Source of the DNA: Parabacteroides sp. PF5-9
GTDB lineage: Bacteria > Bacteroidota > Bacteroidia > Bacteroidales > Tannerellaceae
Direction of reading: 5' to 3'
Assembly: GCF_029893105.1 (NCBI RefSeq)
Contig: NZ_JARXWG010000011.1
Span: 1 to 64,000 of the forward strand
Length of the DNA: 64,000 bases
In this document: positions 42,193-50,727 of the stretch, in pieces
Position numbering within the stretch: position 1 is the first letter of the stretch
Layout: each line of letters begins with the position of its first letter
Notes under the pieces: generated by a model
What the model was told of the DNA's origin: nothing
What the model saw: only the letters and a program-made list of their open reading frames with translations
Databases searched by the model: none
Translations under genes and position numbers: made by a program

Positions 42193-42372
42193 TTATAATT
42201 CTTCAAATTTATCTATATCACATTCGATGATTACAACTTCCGACTGACAACTGTATAAATCGTTTTCTTTTGCTGCTATGATGGCTTTTTCTTCCGTAGA
42301 AAAAACACCAAAGCAAACACGGCTCGACTTTGTTTTGTGTACGTCCGTTTGAAATAAAATATATGCCTTCAT
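42193..42372 (-). CDS. 59-aa hypothetical protein
   Basis: A short frame, MKAYILFQTDVHKTKSS... ending DIDKFEEL, with a ferredoxin-like pattern of strands and one helix (STEEKAIIAAKEN). It is the last of four small minus-strand genes before ardA, separated from the DUF3873 gene by three bases (42372 to 42376), which supports it as real. Confidence 0.6.
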   Translation of the reverse strand: MKAYILFQTDVHKTKSSRVCFGVFSTEEKAIIAAKENDLYSCQSEVVIIECDIDKFEEL

Positions 42373-42375
42373 TAT

Positions 42376-42582
42376 TTACTGTTTTTTGTTTAACCATTCA
42401 TCCCGCCGTTTCCGGCACTCTTCCAACGTTTTGGCTACCGTAGAGAAAAGTTCCCCATCCGTATGGCGGTAATCATATTGGAAATATTCTGTCCCCCTGA
42501 ACGCTCCTGCAATGAACGTTACATATTTTTCTTGTCCCGGCTCTTGGGTCGTGGACACTCCGTTTTTATTTAGTGATTCCAT
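42376..42582 (-). CDS. DUF3873-like small protein
   Basis: A 68-aa protein, with YVTFIAGAFRGTEYFQYDYRHTDGELFSTVAKTLEECRKRRDEWL; such DUF3873 proteins are common next to ardA genes in Bacteroides ICEs. Function unknown. It is four bases from the membrane protein upstream in the same direction. Confidence 0.72.
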   Translation of the reverse strand: MESLNKNGVSTTQEPGQEKYVTFIAGAFRGTEYFQYDYRHTDGELFSTVAKTLEECRKRRDEWLNKKQ

Positions 42583-42586
42583 ATAT

Positions 42587-42796
42587 TTACATTAATAAAG
42601 TGAGTAATAAGGCGATGAAAACCACAGCTATCAAAAGGCTATACAATACAGATACAAATAACCGTAGGATAAAGCGGATAACGAAAAACGCTATTATCAA
42701 TACCGCCCATATACCCGCCGAAGTGGACAGAAAATAAATTACTGAAGCCAGTAACCCCACCCGGAACAATAACCTGAATAAACCGCTTGCTTTCAT
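42587..42796 (-). CDS. small membrane protein
   Basis: A 69-aa protein that is almost entirely hydrophobic, with two helices (VGLLASVIYFLSTSAGIWAVLIIAFFVI and LLIAVVFIALLLTLL). Located between ardA and the DUF3873 gene, in the same transcript. No function can be assigned. Confidence 0.65.
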   Translation of the reverse strand: MKASGLFRLLFRVGLLASVIYFLSTSAGIWAVLIIAFFVIRFILRLFVSVLYSLLIAVVFIALLLTLLM

Positions 42797-42838
42797 TATA
42801 ATTTGTTTTGTGGGCGGGTTTCCCCGCCCGGTAAATAA

Positions 42839-43372
42839 TCAGGAAGCCCGAAAAACAAAACTATCTTCAAACCAATAATCACCCATAAATAGGTCGCGGG
42901 CAAACTTTTCGTAATCAAAGTATGTTTTTGCGAACTCCGGCAGTTCGTATAACTCTTCTACAATTTCATAGGCATAATCTTCTTCATCGTTATATTTGCC
43001 CTGAAAATTGTCCCTGAAAGAAGAAATAAGGTCGTTTGCATCTTCGGTCGATAGGTCGTGAGAACCGTGATTACACCATACTAAAAACGCTTCCTGCTCG
43101 TCTTCGCTTAAATCGTCCATCGCATCCCGGATGTCGAAAAAGTTATCAGACAACCAACTTTCACCGATTAAATTTTCCGGTATATTTTCCCAGTCCTGAA
43201 ACATATATTCCGGGTCTTCTTCGTCTGCGTGTAACTCCTTACAAGCTTCGTAAAACTCGTCTTTGTCCGAAAAGTCGGAAAGGTCAAACCACTTGCCCTC
43301 GATTGAGCCATCGTTGTACTTTGCATATGTACCTACATAAATCCTTGCTTCGCTTAAACTTGTTGCTTCCAT
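42839..43372 (-). CDS. ardA: antirestriction protein ArdA
   Basis: A 177-aa very acidic protein that mimics B-form DNA and blocks type I restriction enzymes. ARIYVGTYAKYNDGSIEGKWFDL at the start and WCNHG in the middle, with many Asp and Glu, are ArdA marks. It heads the small minus-strand operon. It would protect the incoming ICE in a new host. Confidence 0.92.
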   Translation of the reverse strand: MEATSLSEARIYVGTYAKYNDGSIEGKWFDLSDFSDKDEFYEACKELHADEEDPEYMFQDWENIPENLIGESWLSDNFFDIRDAMDDLSEDEQEAFLVWCNHGSHDLSTEDANDLISSFRDNFQGKYNDEEDYAYEIVEELYELPEFAKTYFDYEKFARDLFMGDYWFEDSFVFRAS

Positions 43373-43774
43373 AACTTCTGATTTTTTAGATATATGCGGA
43401 TTCTTGAGGTGAGGGAGTTGAGTTTCATAACCTTTTTTTCCTGCTTCTCGTAAATCCGACTTTTTTTATATGCGTCTTTCCGTCGGGTCGGTCGTTTTCG
43501 TTTCATATATGCCGGAAAGTGTAGGCTTTAGTCTTTGCAAGTTTTTGTGGAAAAATACTCTCAAGCAAAGCGCAGCAGGAAGATTTTTGCATCAAACCCT
43601 TTAGGGCTTGAACTTTCAAAGACGTTAAGAAGCCGTAAATACTTTTGCATATAGAAATGGAAATGATTAACCGCCCCGATGGAATGACTGCCTATGGGAG
43701 TGGTTTACATCAGAGAAGTAGGAAAAAAAGCATTAAAAGCATTACTTTTGTATCGTATAATAAAGGTTCTAATT
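43373..43774. promoter_or_regulatory. divergent intergenic region ardA/CDF
   Basis: 400 bases without a gene between two divergent genes. Bacteroides -7 elements TACTTTTG lie at about 43637-43644 and 43743-43750, the latter 24 bases before the CDF start. A small hairpin CAAACCCTTTAGGGCTTG is near 43594. No other structure was recognised. Confidence 0.4.
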
Positions 43775-44569
43775 ATGTATAAATCAGTATTTCATATTCC
43801 AAAAATGGATTGCCCCTGTGAAGAAAGCCTTATTCGCATGAAATTACAGGATAATAAATTTATCAAGCATCTTGATTTTGACCTTGCAAAACGGATATTA
43901 GTTGTAACACATAGTGGCGACAGCAGTAATTTTATTACAGAACTTGAATCACTTAATCTTGGTGCAAAGCTTCAAGAAACAGTGGCAACAGATGGTAATG
44001 ATTCTACCGATAATCCAGCCCGACAGCGAAGGGTTCTATGGATTGTACTCGCAATCAATTTCGCTTTCTTCTTGATTGAAATTACGACAGGGCTTATTTC
44101 AGGTTCAATGGGATTAGTAGCAGATAGCCTTGATATGCTGGCAGATGCTCTTGTTTATGGTATGAGCCTTATGGCTGTGGGGGCTGTTATTGCAAAGAAA
44201 AAGCGAGTGGCACTTATAAGTGGCTACCTGCAAATTTTACTTGCAGCATTAGGGCTGTCAGAGGTTATAAGGCGTTTCTTAGGATTTGAGGTTATGCCCG
44301 AATTTAAGACTATGATTGTCATTAGCTTACTTGCCTTACTTGCTAACTCCATCTGTCTATGGTTGCTCCAACGTACTAAAAGTAAGGATGCACACATTAG
44401 AGCAAGCGTAATATTTTCGGCAAACGATGTTATTATAAATATTGGAGTTATTATAGCAGCCTTATTTGTTTGGTGGCTTGAAAGCAATATTCCTGATTTG
44501 ATAATAGGCATAGTAGTTTTTCTTGTTGTTATTCGTGGTGCAATCCGAATTTTGAAGCTGGCTAAATAA
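43775..44569 (+). CDS. cation diffusion facilitator with HMA-like domain
   Basis: A 264-aa protein. Residues 1-65 form a ferredoxin-like heavy-metal-associated domain, HIPKMDCPCEESLIRMKL, with a CPC in place of the usual CxxC. The rest is a CDF transporter with six helices and the metal-site blocks DSLDMLADALVYG and SVIFSANDVIINIGV. CDF proteins export Zn, Co, Cd or Fe. The start at ATG 43775 fits the domain; an upstream in-frame start adds 27 non-conserved residues. Likely metal-resistance cargo. Confidence 0.8.
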   Translation: MYKSVFHIPKMDCPCEESLIRMKLQDNKFIKHLDFDLAKRILVVTHSGDSSNFITELESLNLGAKLQETVATDGNDSTDNPARQRRVLWIVLAINFAFFLIEITTGLISGSMGLVADSLDMLADALVYGMSLMAVGAVIAKKKRVALISGYLQILLAALGLSEVIRRFLGFEVMPEFKTMIVISLLALLANSICLWLLQRTKSKDAHIRASVIFSANDVIINIGVIIAALFVWWLESNIPDLIIGIVVFLVVIRGAIRILKLAK

Positions 44570-44572
44570 AAA

Positions 44573-44597
44573 ATGGCGGGCTTTGTCGGCTCGCCAT
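44573..44597. terminator. hairpin after CDF gene
   Basis: ATGGCG (44573-44578) pairs with CGCCAT (44592-44597). It lies between the convergent CDF and ORF6N genes and may end both transcripts, though it lacks a strong T-run. Confidence 0.4.
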
Positions 44598-44607
44598 CAT
44601 TAGGTTA

Positions 44608-44620
44608 TCACAAATTGTGA
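44608..44620. repeat. TCACAAATTGTGA palindrome
   Basis: The 13-base dyad TCACAAATTGTGA, here inside a longer TTATCACAA/TTGTGATAA repeat, recurs at 44938-44950 within the ORF6N gene (arms ACTGGTCACAA/TTGTGACCAGT). A pair of identical dyads at a DNA-binding protein gene suggests an operator. Confidence 0.45.
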
Positions 44621-44624
44621 TAAG

Positions 44625-45137
44625 TTATTTTTCTTCATCAGGTATTCTGTATCCTATGGGTTTTCTTGGTTTGGGGTCAGGTTTACTTAATAACTGGGTT
44701 AAAGCTTGGTATATTTCACTGAATTGTGCATCTGTACTTTCTTCCAGTTCCTCGATACGTTTAAGAAGTTCATCATATCCGATAACCATTTGTCGCATCA
44801 GGACAAATGCCCGCATAATAGATATGTTTACATCTATTGCTGTTTGGCTTCTCAACACCGTAGAAAGCATTGCTACACCCTGTTCCGTGAAAACCATTGG
44901 GCTGACAGAACTATGTTTTAGGGTTTCGGGGAACTGGTCACAAATTGTGACCAGTTGGTGAAACTCCTCTTTATCCAGTTCAAACATAAAGTCAGAAGGA
45001 AATCGCTGAATATTACGTTTGACAGCCTGTTTGAGAACTTTTGTCTTTACATTATATAACTCTGCTAAATGGAAGTCCAGCATTACCCTGTATCCCCGGA
45101 CTTCAAAAATTTTGTTTTGAATAACTTGTAATTCCAT
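44625..45137 (-). CDS. ORF6N-domain DNA-binding protein
   Basis: A 170-aa protein with the ORF6N domain at its start, IFEVRGYRVMLDFHLAELYNVKTKVLKQAVKRNIQRFPSDFMFEL, and a C-terminal coiled coil (ELLKRIEELEESTDAQFSEIYQAL). These domains are spread by phages and ICEs and bind DNA, often as regulators. It lies 80 bases upstream in the direction of the integrase 3' end; a role in element control is plausible. Confidence 0.8.
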   Translation of the reverse strand: MELQVIQNKIFEVRGYRVMLDFHLAELYNVKTKVLKQAVKRNIQRFPSDFMFELDKEEFHQLVTICDQFPETLKHSSVSPMVFTEQGVAMLSTVLRSQTAIDVNISIMRAFVLMRQMVIGYDELLKRIEELEESTDAQFSEIYQALTQLLSKPDPKPRKPIGYRIPDEEK

Positions 45138-45217
45138 ATCTATTTATACTTTAGTGTTTTACATTGAAAATCGTTACCTAATTCGTTACCCATTGGTTAA
45201 CTACTGAAAATAGGTAA

Positions 45218-46447
45218 CTATTGAGCCGCTTTTTTATAGATTTTCTCAATACCAGTAAACTGTTCGGAAAGTCCTTTCATATCGCTACTAATCTTGCTAT
45301 TAGTAATGCGGGCGTAGATTTGGGTCGTTTCAATATTGGTATGCCCCAGCATTTTAGAAACGGTTTCAATGGGAACTCCTTTACCCAGTGTCGTTGTGGT
45401 AGCGAAGGTATGGCGGGCAAGATGAAACGTAAGGTTTTTATTGATTCCGGCAAGGTCGGCAATCTCCTTCAAATAGGAATTAAGTTTTTGATTGCTGATT
45501 ACAGGAAGGATTTTTCCGTTAGGTAACTTATCCTTATACTTATCCAAAATCATTTTGGGGATGTCCAGTAACGGTACATTTACATCTATTCCGGTCTTTA
45601 CACGCTTAGTCATAATCCAAAGGTTACCGTCAAACGATTTGCGGATATGTTCTTTTCTAAGCCCTGCTACATCTATGTAAGCCAAACCACAAAAACAGGA
45701 AAAGAGAAATAAATCCCGAACGTGTTCCAGCCTTTCGGAAACAAGGTTTAGTTCAAGGATTTTCTTTATTTCTTCTTCTGTAAGATAACCTCTATCAACC
45801 CTTTGTAGGCGTATTTTATAGTTAGCAAAAGGGTCGCCGACAATTAACCCATTATTACGGGCAATCAAAACAATGCGCTTGAAGAATTGCATAAACTTGG
45901 CAGTCGTGTTATGGTTACATCTGCCAACTGTCATAAGATATACTTCAAAGTCATTGATAAACATATTGTTAATAGACTTCAAAGCTATATCAGAAAGGTT
46001 GTACTTAGCTTGGATGAAATTCGCAAGATGCTTGCGGGTTACTTCATACTTTTGATAGGTAGATGCAGATTTAGATAGACCTATAAGCTGCTTTACATCA
46101 TCATTATGCTTCTGAAATAAATTCAGTAACGTTTCGTGGTTCTCCGTATGCCCTAAAAATTCATTCTTGATTTGTTCGGCAGTAACGTAGTTTTCACGCC
46201 GTTGCTGTTCATGGTAGATTTGATGTAATGATGCTTTTATATCTTCAAGCAACTTATTAAGCTGTGCGCAAGATTTCCCGGTCGCTTTACCAGCTTTCAC
46301 ACTCCAATTATCGGGATGGATGCTTTGTTTTGTACTAAACTGGCAAATTTTTCCATCAACGGTAATTCTTGCCATAATTGTTACCTCTCCATTACGTTTT
46401 TCTGACCCTTTTTTAAGGTAGAAAAGGACTTTGAATGTACTCTTCAT
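45218..46447 (-). CDS. int: ICE tyrosine integrase
   Basis: A 409-aa tyrosine recombinase with an N-terminal arm-binding domain, a SAM-like core-binding domain (about 105-205) and the catalytic domain. Visible catalytic residues are His342-x-x-Arg345 (HLARHTF), His369 (LGHTN) and Tyr378 (TQIYARI). At the first catalytic arginine the sequence is CFCGLAYIDVAGL, Ala in place of Arg, a substitution seen in IntDOT-like and other Bacteroidetes integrases. It reads inward from the right end, as expected for an ICE end. Confidence 0.9.
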   Translation of the reverse strand: MKSTFKVLFYLKKGSEKRNGEVTIMARITVDGKICQFSTKQSIHPDNWSVKAGKATGKSCAQLNKLLEDIKASLHQIYHEQQRRENYVTAEQIKNEFLGHTENHETLLNLFQKHNDDVKQLIGLSKSASTYQKYEVTRKHLANFIQAKYNLSDIALKSINNMFINDFEVYLMTVGRCNHNTTAKFMQFFKRIVLIARNNGLIVGDPFANYKIRLQRVDRGYLTEEEIKKILELNLVSERLEHVRDLFLFSCFCGLAYIDVAGLRKEHIRKSFDGNLWIMTKRVKTGIDVNVPLLDIPKMILDKYKDKLPNGKILPVISNQKLNSYLKEIADLAGINKNLTFHLARHTFATTTTLGKGVPIETVSKMLGHTNIETTQIYARITNSKISSDMKGLSEQFTGIEKIYKKAAQ

Positions 46448-46531
46448 AATCTCACTTTTTAATGTTACAAAATTACTTTTAATGTATTAATTGTGAGATA
46501 TATACAGGCTGTACAAATTTGGACAGCGAGA

Positions 46532-46600
46532 GGTCATTTTTGGACAAATCGTTACCGTTTTTGTCCGGTATGGAATCGGTAACGATTTAGGCACAGATTT
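46532..46600. other. ICE right-end arm-type sites
   Basis: ATCGTTACCG (46548-46557) and CGGTAACGAT (46577-46586) form an inverted repeat. The latter belongs to the block shared with 1866-1891; 46532-46549 is the inverted counterpart of 1902-1919. The cluster is just upstream of the integrase gene, so it may bind integrase and regulate it. Confidence 0.5.
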
Positions 46601-46654
46601 GTGTCTTTTGAGGTCTTTTTGGTGTCTTTTATGCTGGACAAAATACAAACAAAA

Positions 46655-46683
46655 AAGCCTACAAATCATTGACTTGTAGGCTT
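46655..46683. terminator. bidirectional terminator-like hairpin
   Basis: AAGCCTACAA (46655-46664) pairs with TTGTAGGCTT (46674-46683), with A-run before and T residues after. It lies at the very end of the ICE, before the repeat at 46719, and would insulate both elements. Confidence 0.65.
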
Positions 46684-46718
46684 TTGTCCAGTTACTGTCC
46701 GGCGTGGTCTGCCGGTTT

Positions 46719-46733
46719 CAGCGGAGAGAGAGG
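46719..46733. repeat. att direct repeat, left
   Basis: CAGCGGAGAGAGAGG, repeated at 59139-59153. The ending GCGGAGAGAGAGG resembles the reverse complement of a tRNA 3' end, but the T-arm that should follow is absent at both copies, so no tRNA is called. Confidence 0.75.
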
Positions 46734-46850
46734 CTCTTTCTCCTGAACCCTCATAGATAATCAGAAGCACTCAAACCACTGTAAATCATACAACATATAG
46801 TCTACACACTTAAAATAAGAATTATAGAACATCCTTGCATATATGAAAAA

Positions 46851-46890
46851 TTGGGTGTACTTTTGGGTGTAACTTTTTAGCTGCACCCAA
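46851..46890. other. IME left arm-type sites
   Basis: TTGGGTGTAC (46851-46860), TTGGGTGTAA (46863-46872) and an inverted TGCACCCAA (46882-46890) lie directly before the integrase start. TTGGGTGTAAAGTTGGGTGT appears near the other end at 59089. They are likely integrase-binding sites that overlap the integrase translation start. Confidence 0.5.
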
Positions 46891-48180
46891 ATGAATATAA
46901 AACGAAACATAGTCTTTTCCCTTGAAAAGAGAAAGAAGGACGGCAAGCCAGTTGTCGAGAACGTGCCTATCCGTATGCGTGTTATCTACCACCATAACCG
47001 GATAGAATTTACTACTGGATATCGCATTGATGTCGCAAAATGGGATGAAGACAAGCAGCGGGTTAAAAACGGATGCACCAACAAGCTGAAGCAGACAGCA
47101 GCAGATATCAATTCCGATTTGCAGAAATACTCTGCTGAGATACAGGATATATTCAAAAGCTTTGAAGTTATAGATACAGTTCCTACTCCCGAACAGCTAA
47201 AGACTTCTTTCAACAACCGATTAAAGAAGGATATGCCAATAGAGCCGGAGGCGGAAGAGCAAGTGGTTCCCTTCTGGGATATGTATAAGGAGTTTGTAAG
47301 GGAATGTGGTACGCAGAACAATTGGACGGATGCTACATACGAGAAATTTGCAGCAACCAAAAGACACTTGGAAGACTTTGATACAAATCTGACTTTAGAA
47401 GCGTTAAACGAAAGTAAGTTGACCGAATATGTAAACTTTCTTCGAGACACAAAAAACCTCCGCAATAGCACCATCGGCAAGCAAATGGGATTTCTCAAAT
47501 GGTTTCTACGATGGTGCAAGAAGAAAGGGTACAATAACAATATCGCCTTTGAGACATTCAAGCCAAAGCTAAAGACAACTCAAAAGAAAGTGATATTCCT
47601 TACTTGGGCAGAACTTACTAAGCTGCGAGGATATAACATACCCGATACTAAGAAGTACCTTGACCGAGTGCGAGATGTATTTCTGTTCCAGTGTTTCACC
47701 GGCTTACGGTATTCCGATGTTTTTAATCTGAAACGATGCGATATAAAGGGGAATCACATTGAGGTGACCACTGTAAAAACCGCTGATAGCTTGATTATTG
47801 AGTTGAATAATCATAGCAAGGCAATTCTTGACAAGTATAAAGATGTTCATTTTGAGCATGATAAAGTCTTGCCAGTTATCACTAATCAAAAAATGAACGA
47901 TTATTTGAAAGAATTGGCTGAGCTAGCAGAGATTAACGATCCGGTAAGGGAGACATACTATAAAGGGAATCAACGGATTGACGAGACAACCCCCAAGTAC
48001 GCATTATTGGGGACACATGCTGGACGAAGGACATTTATATGCAATGCTCTTTCTTTAGGCATTCCGGCGCAGGTTGTTATGAAATGGACAGGGCATAGCG
48101 ACTACAAAGCCATGAAACCCTATATTGATATTGCAGACGAGATTAAAGCCAACGCAATGGACAAATTCAATCAGTTATGA
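46891..48180 (+). CDS. int: IME tyrosine integrase
   Basis: A 429-aa tyrosine recombinase with complete catalytic set: Arg273 in TGLRYSD, His376-x-x-Arg379 in HAGRRTF, His402 in GHSDY and Tyr411 in KPYIDI. The N-terminal arm domain (MNIKRNIVFSLEKRKKDGKPV) and SAM-like domain (FWDMYKEFVRECGTQNNWT) are typical of Bacteroidetes elements. It differs from the ICE integrase in keeping the first arginine. It sits at the left end, reading inward. Confidence 0.92.
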   Translation: MNIKRNIVFSLEKRKKDGKPVVENVPIRMRVIYHHNRIEFTTGYRIDVAKWDEDKQRVKNGCTNKLKQTAADINSDLQKYSAEIQDIFKSFEVIDTVPTPEQLKTSFNNRLKKDMPIEPEAEEQVVPFWDMYKEFVRECGTQNNWTDATYEKFAATKRHLEDFDTNLTLEALNESKLTEYVNFLRDTKNLRNSTIGKQMGFLKWFLRWCKKKGYNNNIAFETFKPKLKTTQKKVIFLTWAELTKLRGYNIPDTKKYLDRVRDVFLFQCFTGLRYSDVFNLKRCDIKGNHIEVTTVKTADSLIIELNNHSKAILDKYKDVHFEHDKVLPVITNQKMNDYLKELAELAEINDPVRETYYKGNQRIDETTPKYALLGTHAGRRTFICNALSLGIPAQVVMKWTGHSDYKAMKPYIDIADEIKANAMDKFNQL

Positions 48181-48223
48181 ATTATTCTGATTACTTTTGC
48201 ATTGCATTTATATTAAGAAGAGA

Positions 48224-49639
48224 ATGATAACAGCAGAAGAGATAAAATCACTGGCCAGCAGCGGAGAAGGATACAATGTAGACTTCAATATAAGAGTGCC
48301 ATCTAAAATTAAAGAGATAATCACTGAACTTTGTGCTTTTGCTAACAGTGAAGGTGGCTACCTTCTGCTTGGTGTGGATAATAATGGCAAAATCCATGGA
48401 CTGGAAATAGACAATAATACCCGCTCGAAGATTCAGAATGGCATAAGAGATATATCTCCCAATATTCAAATACCGCTGTATCCTGTTGATGTAGATGGGA
48501 AAACGGTATGGGTGTTGGATGTTGCTTCCGGCAAAGACAAACCTTATGTGTTATCGGGCGCAATCTATGTTCGTGAAGGCGCAAATTGCCAAAAGCTAAC
48601 CACTGCCGAAGAAATAAGAAGTTTCTTTCAGACCAGCAACCGCATTTATTTCGATGCTATCCCATGCCCCCGATTTGGCTTGAATAATGATTTAGATGAA
48701 GATAACTTTAAGCACTTCCGACATGAATCAAGCATAACCGGAAGCGTTTCAACTAATCAGATATTGAATAATTTGCAGGTATTCGATGAATCAGGTGCAG
48801 CAAAGAATGGTGGAGTATTGTTCTTCGGAAAAGAGCCAGAAAGATTATTCCCGCAGGCGGTTATCCATTGTGTTCTTTTCAAGGGGAAAACCAAAGTGCA
48901 TATCATAGATGATAAATTCTATGGTGGCACTTTGTACAATCAATACCGTCAGGCAGAGGCATGGATAAAAGACAAACTCAGAGTCTCCTACATAATGGAG
49001 GGCATGGATCCTCGCAAGGAAATTTGGGAAATCCCCCTTCCTGTATTCAAAGAAGCTATTATCAATGCGCTATCCCACAGAGATTATTACGAGCAAGGAG
49101 CTGTAACAATGGTAGAGATATATGATGATCGAGTTGAGATTTCCAATCCGGGCGGATTGCTTCCTGCTGTAAAGAAAGAATTCGGTGCAAGAAGCATGAG
49201 CCGTAATCCACTAATCTTCGGTCTATTTACTCGAATGAGTTTGGTTGAGCGAGTAGCATCCGGCATTCCTCGTATGCGAAATGAAATGAAAGATGCTGGA
49301 TTACCCGCACCTAAGTTTACTGCTGACGGAGGCTTTTTTACTGTTACGTTTAAGCGCCCAAAGAAAAATGACACTGTAAATACAGGAGATGACACTTCAA
49401 ATGGCACTATAAATCCTAAAGATGACACTATAAATGGCATTATAAAATCAAAAGAACCTATTGAAGAAGTCGTTTTTCAACTTATATCTGCAAATGAAGG
49501 CATATCTGCTCGAAAAATATCAGAACAAATAGGAAAAAGCCTTCGTTCAACAATGCGCTACCTTGGTATCTTAAAAGAAACGGATAGGATAGAGTTTAGA
49601 GGTGCGTTAAAAAATGGAGGATATTACTTAAAGAATTAA
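48224..49639 (+). CDS. AlbA/Schlafen-type ATP-binding protein
   Basis: A 471-aa protein. An AlbA_2 (Schlafen-like) domain opens it (ITELCAFANSEGGYLLLGVDNNGKIHGL), followed by a HATPase_c_4-type region (FKEAIINALSHRDYYEQG...VEISNPGGL) and a winged helix (ISARKISEQIGKSLRSTMRYLGIL). Between the last two is a linker with repeated DDT-NG-I units. Such proteins are often annotated as ATP-dependent DNA helicase RecG-like and are common cargo in integrative elements. ATG 48224 after AAGAAGAG is preferred to the upstream 48197. Confidence 0.8.
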   Translation: MITAEEIKSLASSGEGYNVDFNIRVPSKIKEIITELCAFANSEGGYLLLGVDNNGKIHGLEIDNNTRSKIQNGIRDISPNIQIPLYPVDVDGKTVWVLDVASGKDKPYVLSGAIYVREGANCQKLTTAEEIRSFFQTSNRIYFDAIPCPRFGLNNDLDEDNFKHFRHESSITGSVSTNQILNNLQVFDESGAAKNGGVLFFGKEPERLFPQAVIHCVLFKGKTKVHIIDDKFYGGTLYNQYRQAEAWIKDKLRVSYIMEGMDPRKEIWEIPLPVFKEAIINALSHRDYYEQGAVTMVEIYDDRVEISNPGGLLPAVKKEFGARSMSRNPLIFGLFTRMSLVERVASGIPRMRNEMKDAGLPAPKFTADGGFFTVTFKRPKKNDTVNTGDDTSNGTINPKDDTINGIIKSKEPIEEVVFQLISANEGISARKISEQIGKSLRSTMRYLGILKETDRIEFRGALKNGGYYLKN

Positions 49640-49651
49640 TATCTATTCGTT

Positions 49652-50683
49652 ATGAAATCTCAAAACGAACATATATCATTGCTAACAAATCTACTACCAC
49701 AGTATAGATTACTCAATTCACTGTACCAACAAGTAGTGGATAGTTCGACATTGAGATTTGACAGCCAATGCCAAATAACAGATTTTTACGAGGAATACAA
49801 GGATAAAGAAGCCTTTGAGAAAGCTATTCTGAATCTACTCCTTTCTGCTGACAAAGAAAAATTGGCACCAATTGTTTCTAATCTAAGAACAGAAATAACC
49901 CAGAGCATTGAAATATATATCAAAAACAAGGAGTTCTTTATTGGAATCGATACTCGCAAAGTCTATAGTGAAAGGTATAATCCACTCAAGATAGAGATAG
50001 AAGGGCAGCTAAAAGATACTAATGAACTTAGGCAGGAACTTACACAAGTCAGAAACTCTTTGGAGTCCGCAAGCTGGAAAAATGATAAAATCGCAACTCG
50101 ACGGCTGACCACCGAGGAAGAAAGGTTGGACAATTTATATAAAAGAGAGCAGGAGAAACTGGAAGACCTTTACTGGCAGCAGAAAGAATCCGACAACATC
50201 GCTTCACGATATATTGACAACGTTTTCGGCAGCATTTATGAGTTGAGCAACTCTTTTCTTTCTCTACTTGACAACTACTTTCCAATTGAAAAAGAAAAGA
50301 AGTTGGTTGAAACAAAGCCTGTTCTAAAGCAGGGAAGCTATTTCGATATGAAGCTGGTATCGCTAATCCATAACAAATGCAATAATATTCAGTTTGAAAA
50401 CCTATCGGAGATAGACCTGTATTCTATTCTCAATTTGCACCCCACTAATTCCATCCTAACAGTAAAGACCGGTGAACGCACTAGAATGTGTTATCTGATT
50501 TACAAGCTATATGAATACCTAAAGACCGAGAGCCGGACGGAATGGCGCACCGCCATACTGAAGTCTGTTGGCATTGAGAAGAGCTACTACAATTCCAAAT
50601 ATAAAGAACCAATATCTGAAGTTCCAAGTAGGAAATCAGAGACGTTTGCTCAACATGTTGATATTTTATTTGCCAACTATTGA
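49652..50683 (+). CDS. hypothetical coiled-coil protein
   Basis: A 343-aa soluble protein. A helical N-terminal half contains coiled coil (LKDTNELRQELTQVRNSLES, TTEEERLDNLYKREQEKLEDLYW); the C-terminal part (LVSLIHNKCNNIQFENLSEIDLYSILNL and GERTRMCYLIYKLYEYL) looks globular and resembles regions of element-specific proteins near NBU-type integrases. It follows the AlbA gene by 12 bases. No function can be given. Confidence 0.55.
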   Translation: MKSQNEHISLLTNLLPQYRLLNSLYQQVVDSSTLRFDSQCQITDFYEEYKDKEAFEKAILNLLLSADKEKLAPIVSNLRTEITQSIEIYIKNKEFFIGIDTRKVYSERYNPLKIEIEGQLKDTNELRQELTQVRNSLESASWKNDKIATRRLTTEEERLDNLYKREQEKLEDLYWQQKESDNIASRYIDNVFGSIYELSNSFLSLLDNYFPIEKEKKLVETKPVLKQGSYFDMKLVSLIHNKCNNIQFENLSEIDLYSILNLHPTNSILTVKTGERTRMCYLIYKLYEYLKTESRTEWRTAILKSVGIEKSYYNSKYKEPISEVPSRKSETFAQHVDILFANY

Positions 50684-50727
50684 TGTCCTTCAAATCACAT
50701 CTTATATTTATATAAAAAGATAGCTTT

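Larger units (their letters stand above)
1794..46733. mobile_element. CTnDOT-type integrative conjugative element
   Basis: The region holds everything a Bacteroides ICE needs: integrase (45218-46447), RteC-like regulator, Exc-like topoisomerase III, mobABC and traA-traQ. Its limits are inferred. Shared sequences lie inside both ends: a 26-base block matching at 23 positions (1866-1891 and 46575-46600) and an inverted ATTTGTCC...TTGACC unit (1902-1919 and 46532-46549). Just outside lie GGAAAGAGAGG (1794-1804) and GGAGAGAGAGG (46723-46733), a plausible att core. Cargo is arsenic resistance, a Septu-like pair, a TIGR02391/UPF0489 pair, ArdA and a CDF transporter. The exact ends could be off by some tens of bases. 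Confidence 0.75.

Noticed and set aside
44625-46447. Prophage remnant
   Set aside because: An ORF6N protein beside a tyrosine integrase occurs in phages, but no structural or lysis genes are present and the ICE context explains both.
46719-46760. tRNA 3' end at the GCGGAGAGAGAGG repeat
   Set aside because: The sequence resembles the complement of a tRNA acceptor end, but neither copy is followed by the complement of a T-arm (GGATTCGAACC type), so no tRNA gene can be supported.
46986-47561. 191-aa frame on the minus strand
   Set aside because: It is antisense to the IME integrase and carries no domain.
49379-49450. Direct repeats (GACACTATAAATGGC type) as a CRISPR or iteron array
   Set aside because: The repeats are in frame inside the AlbA-type gene and encode a short DDT-NG-I linker; there are no spacers.
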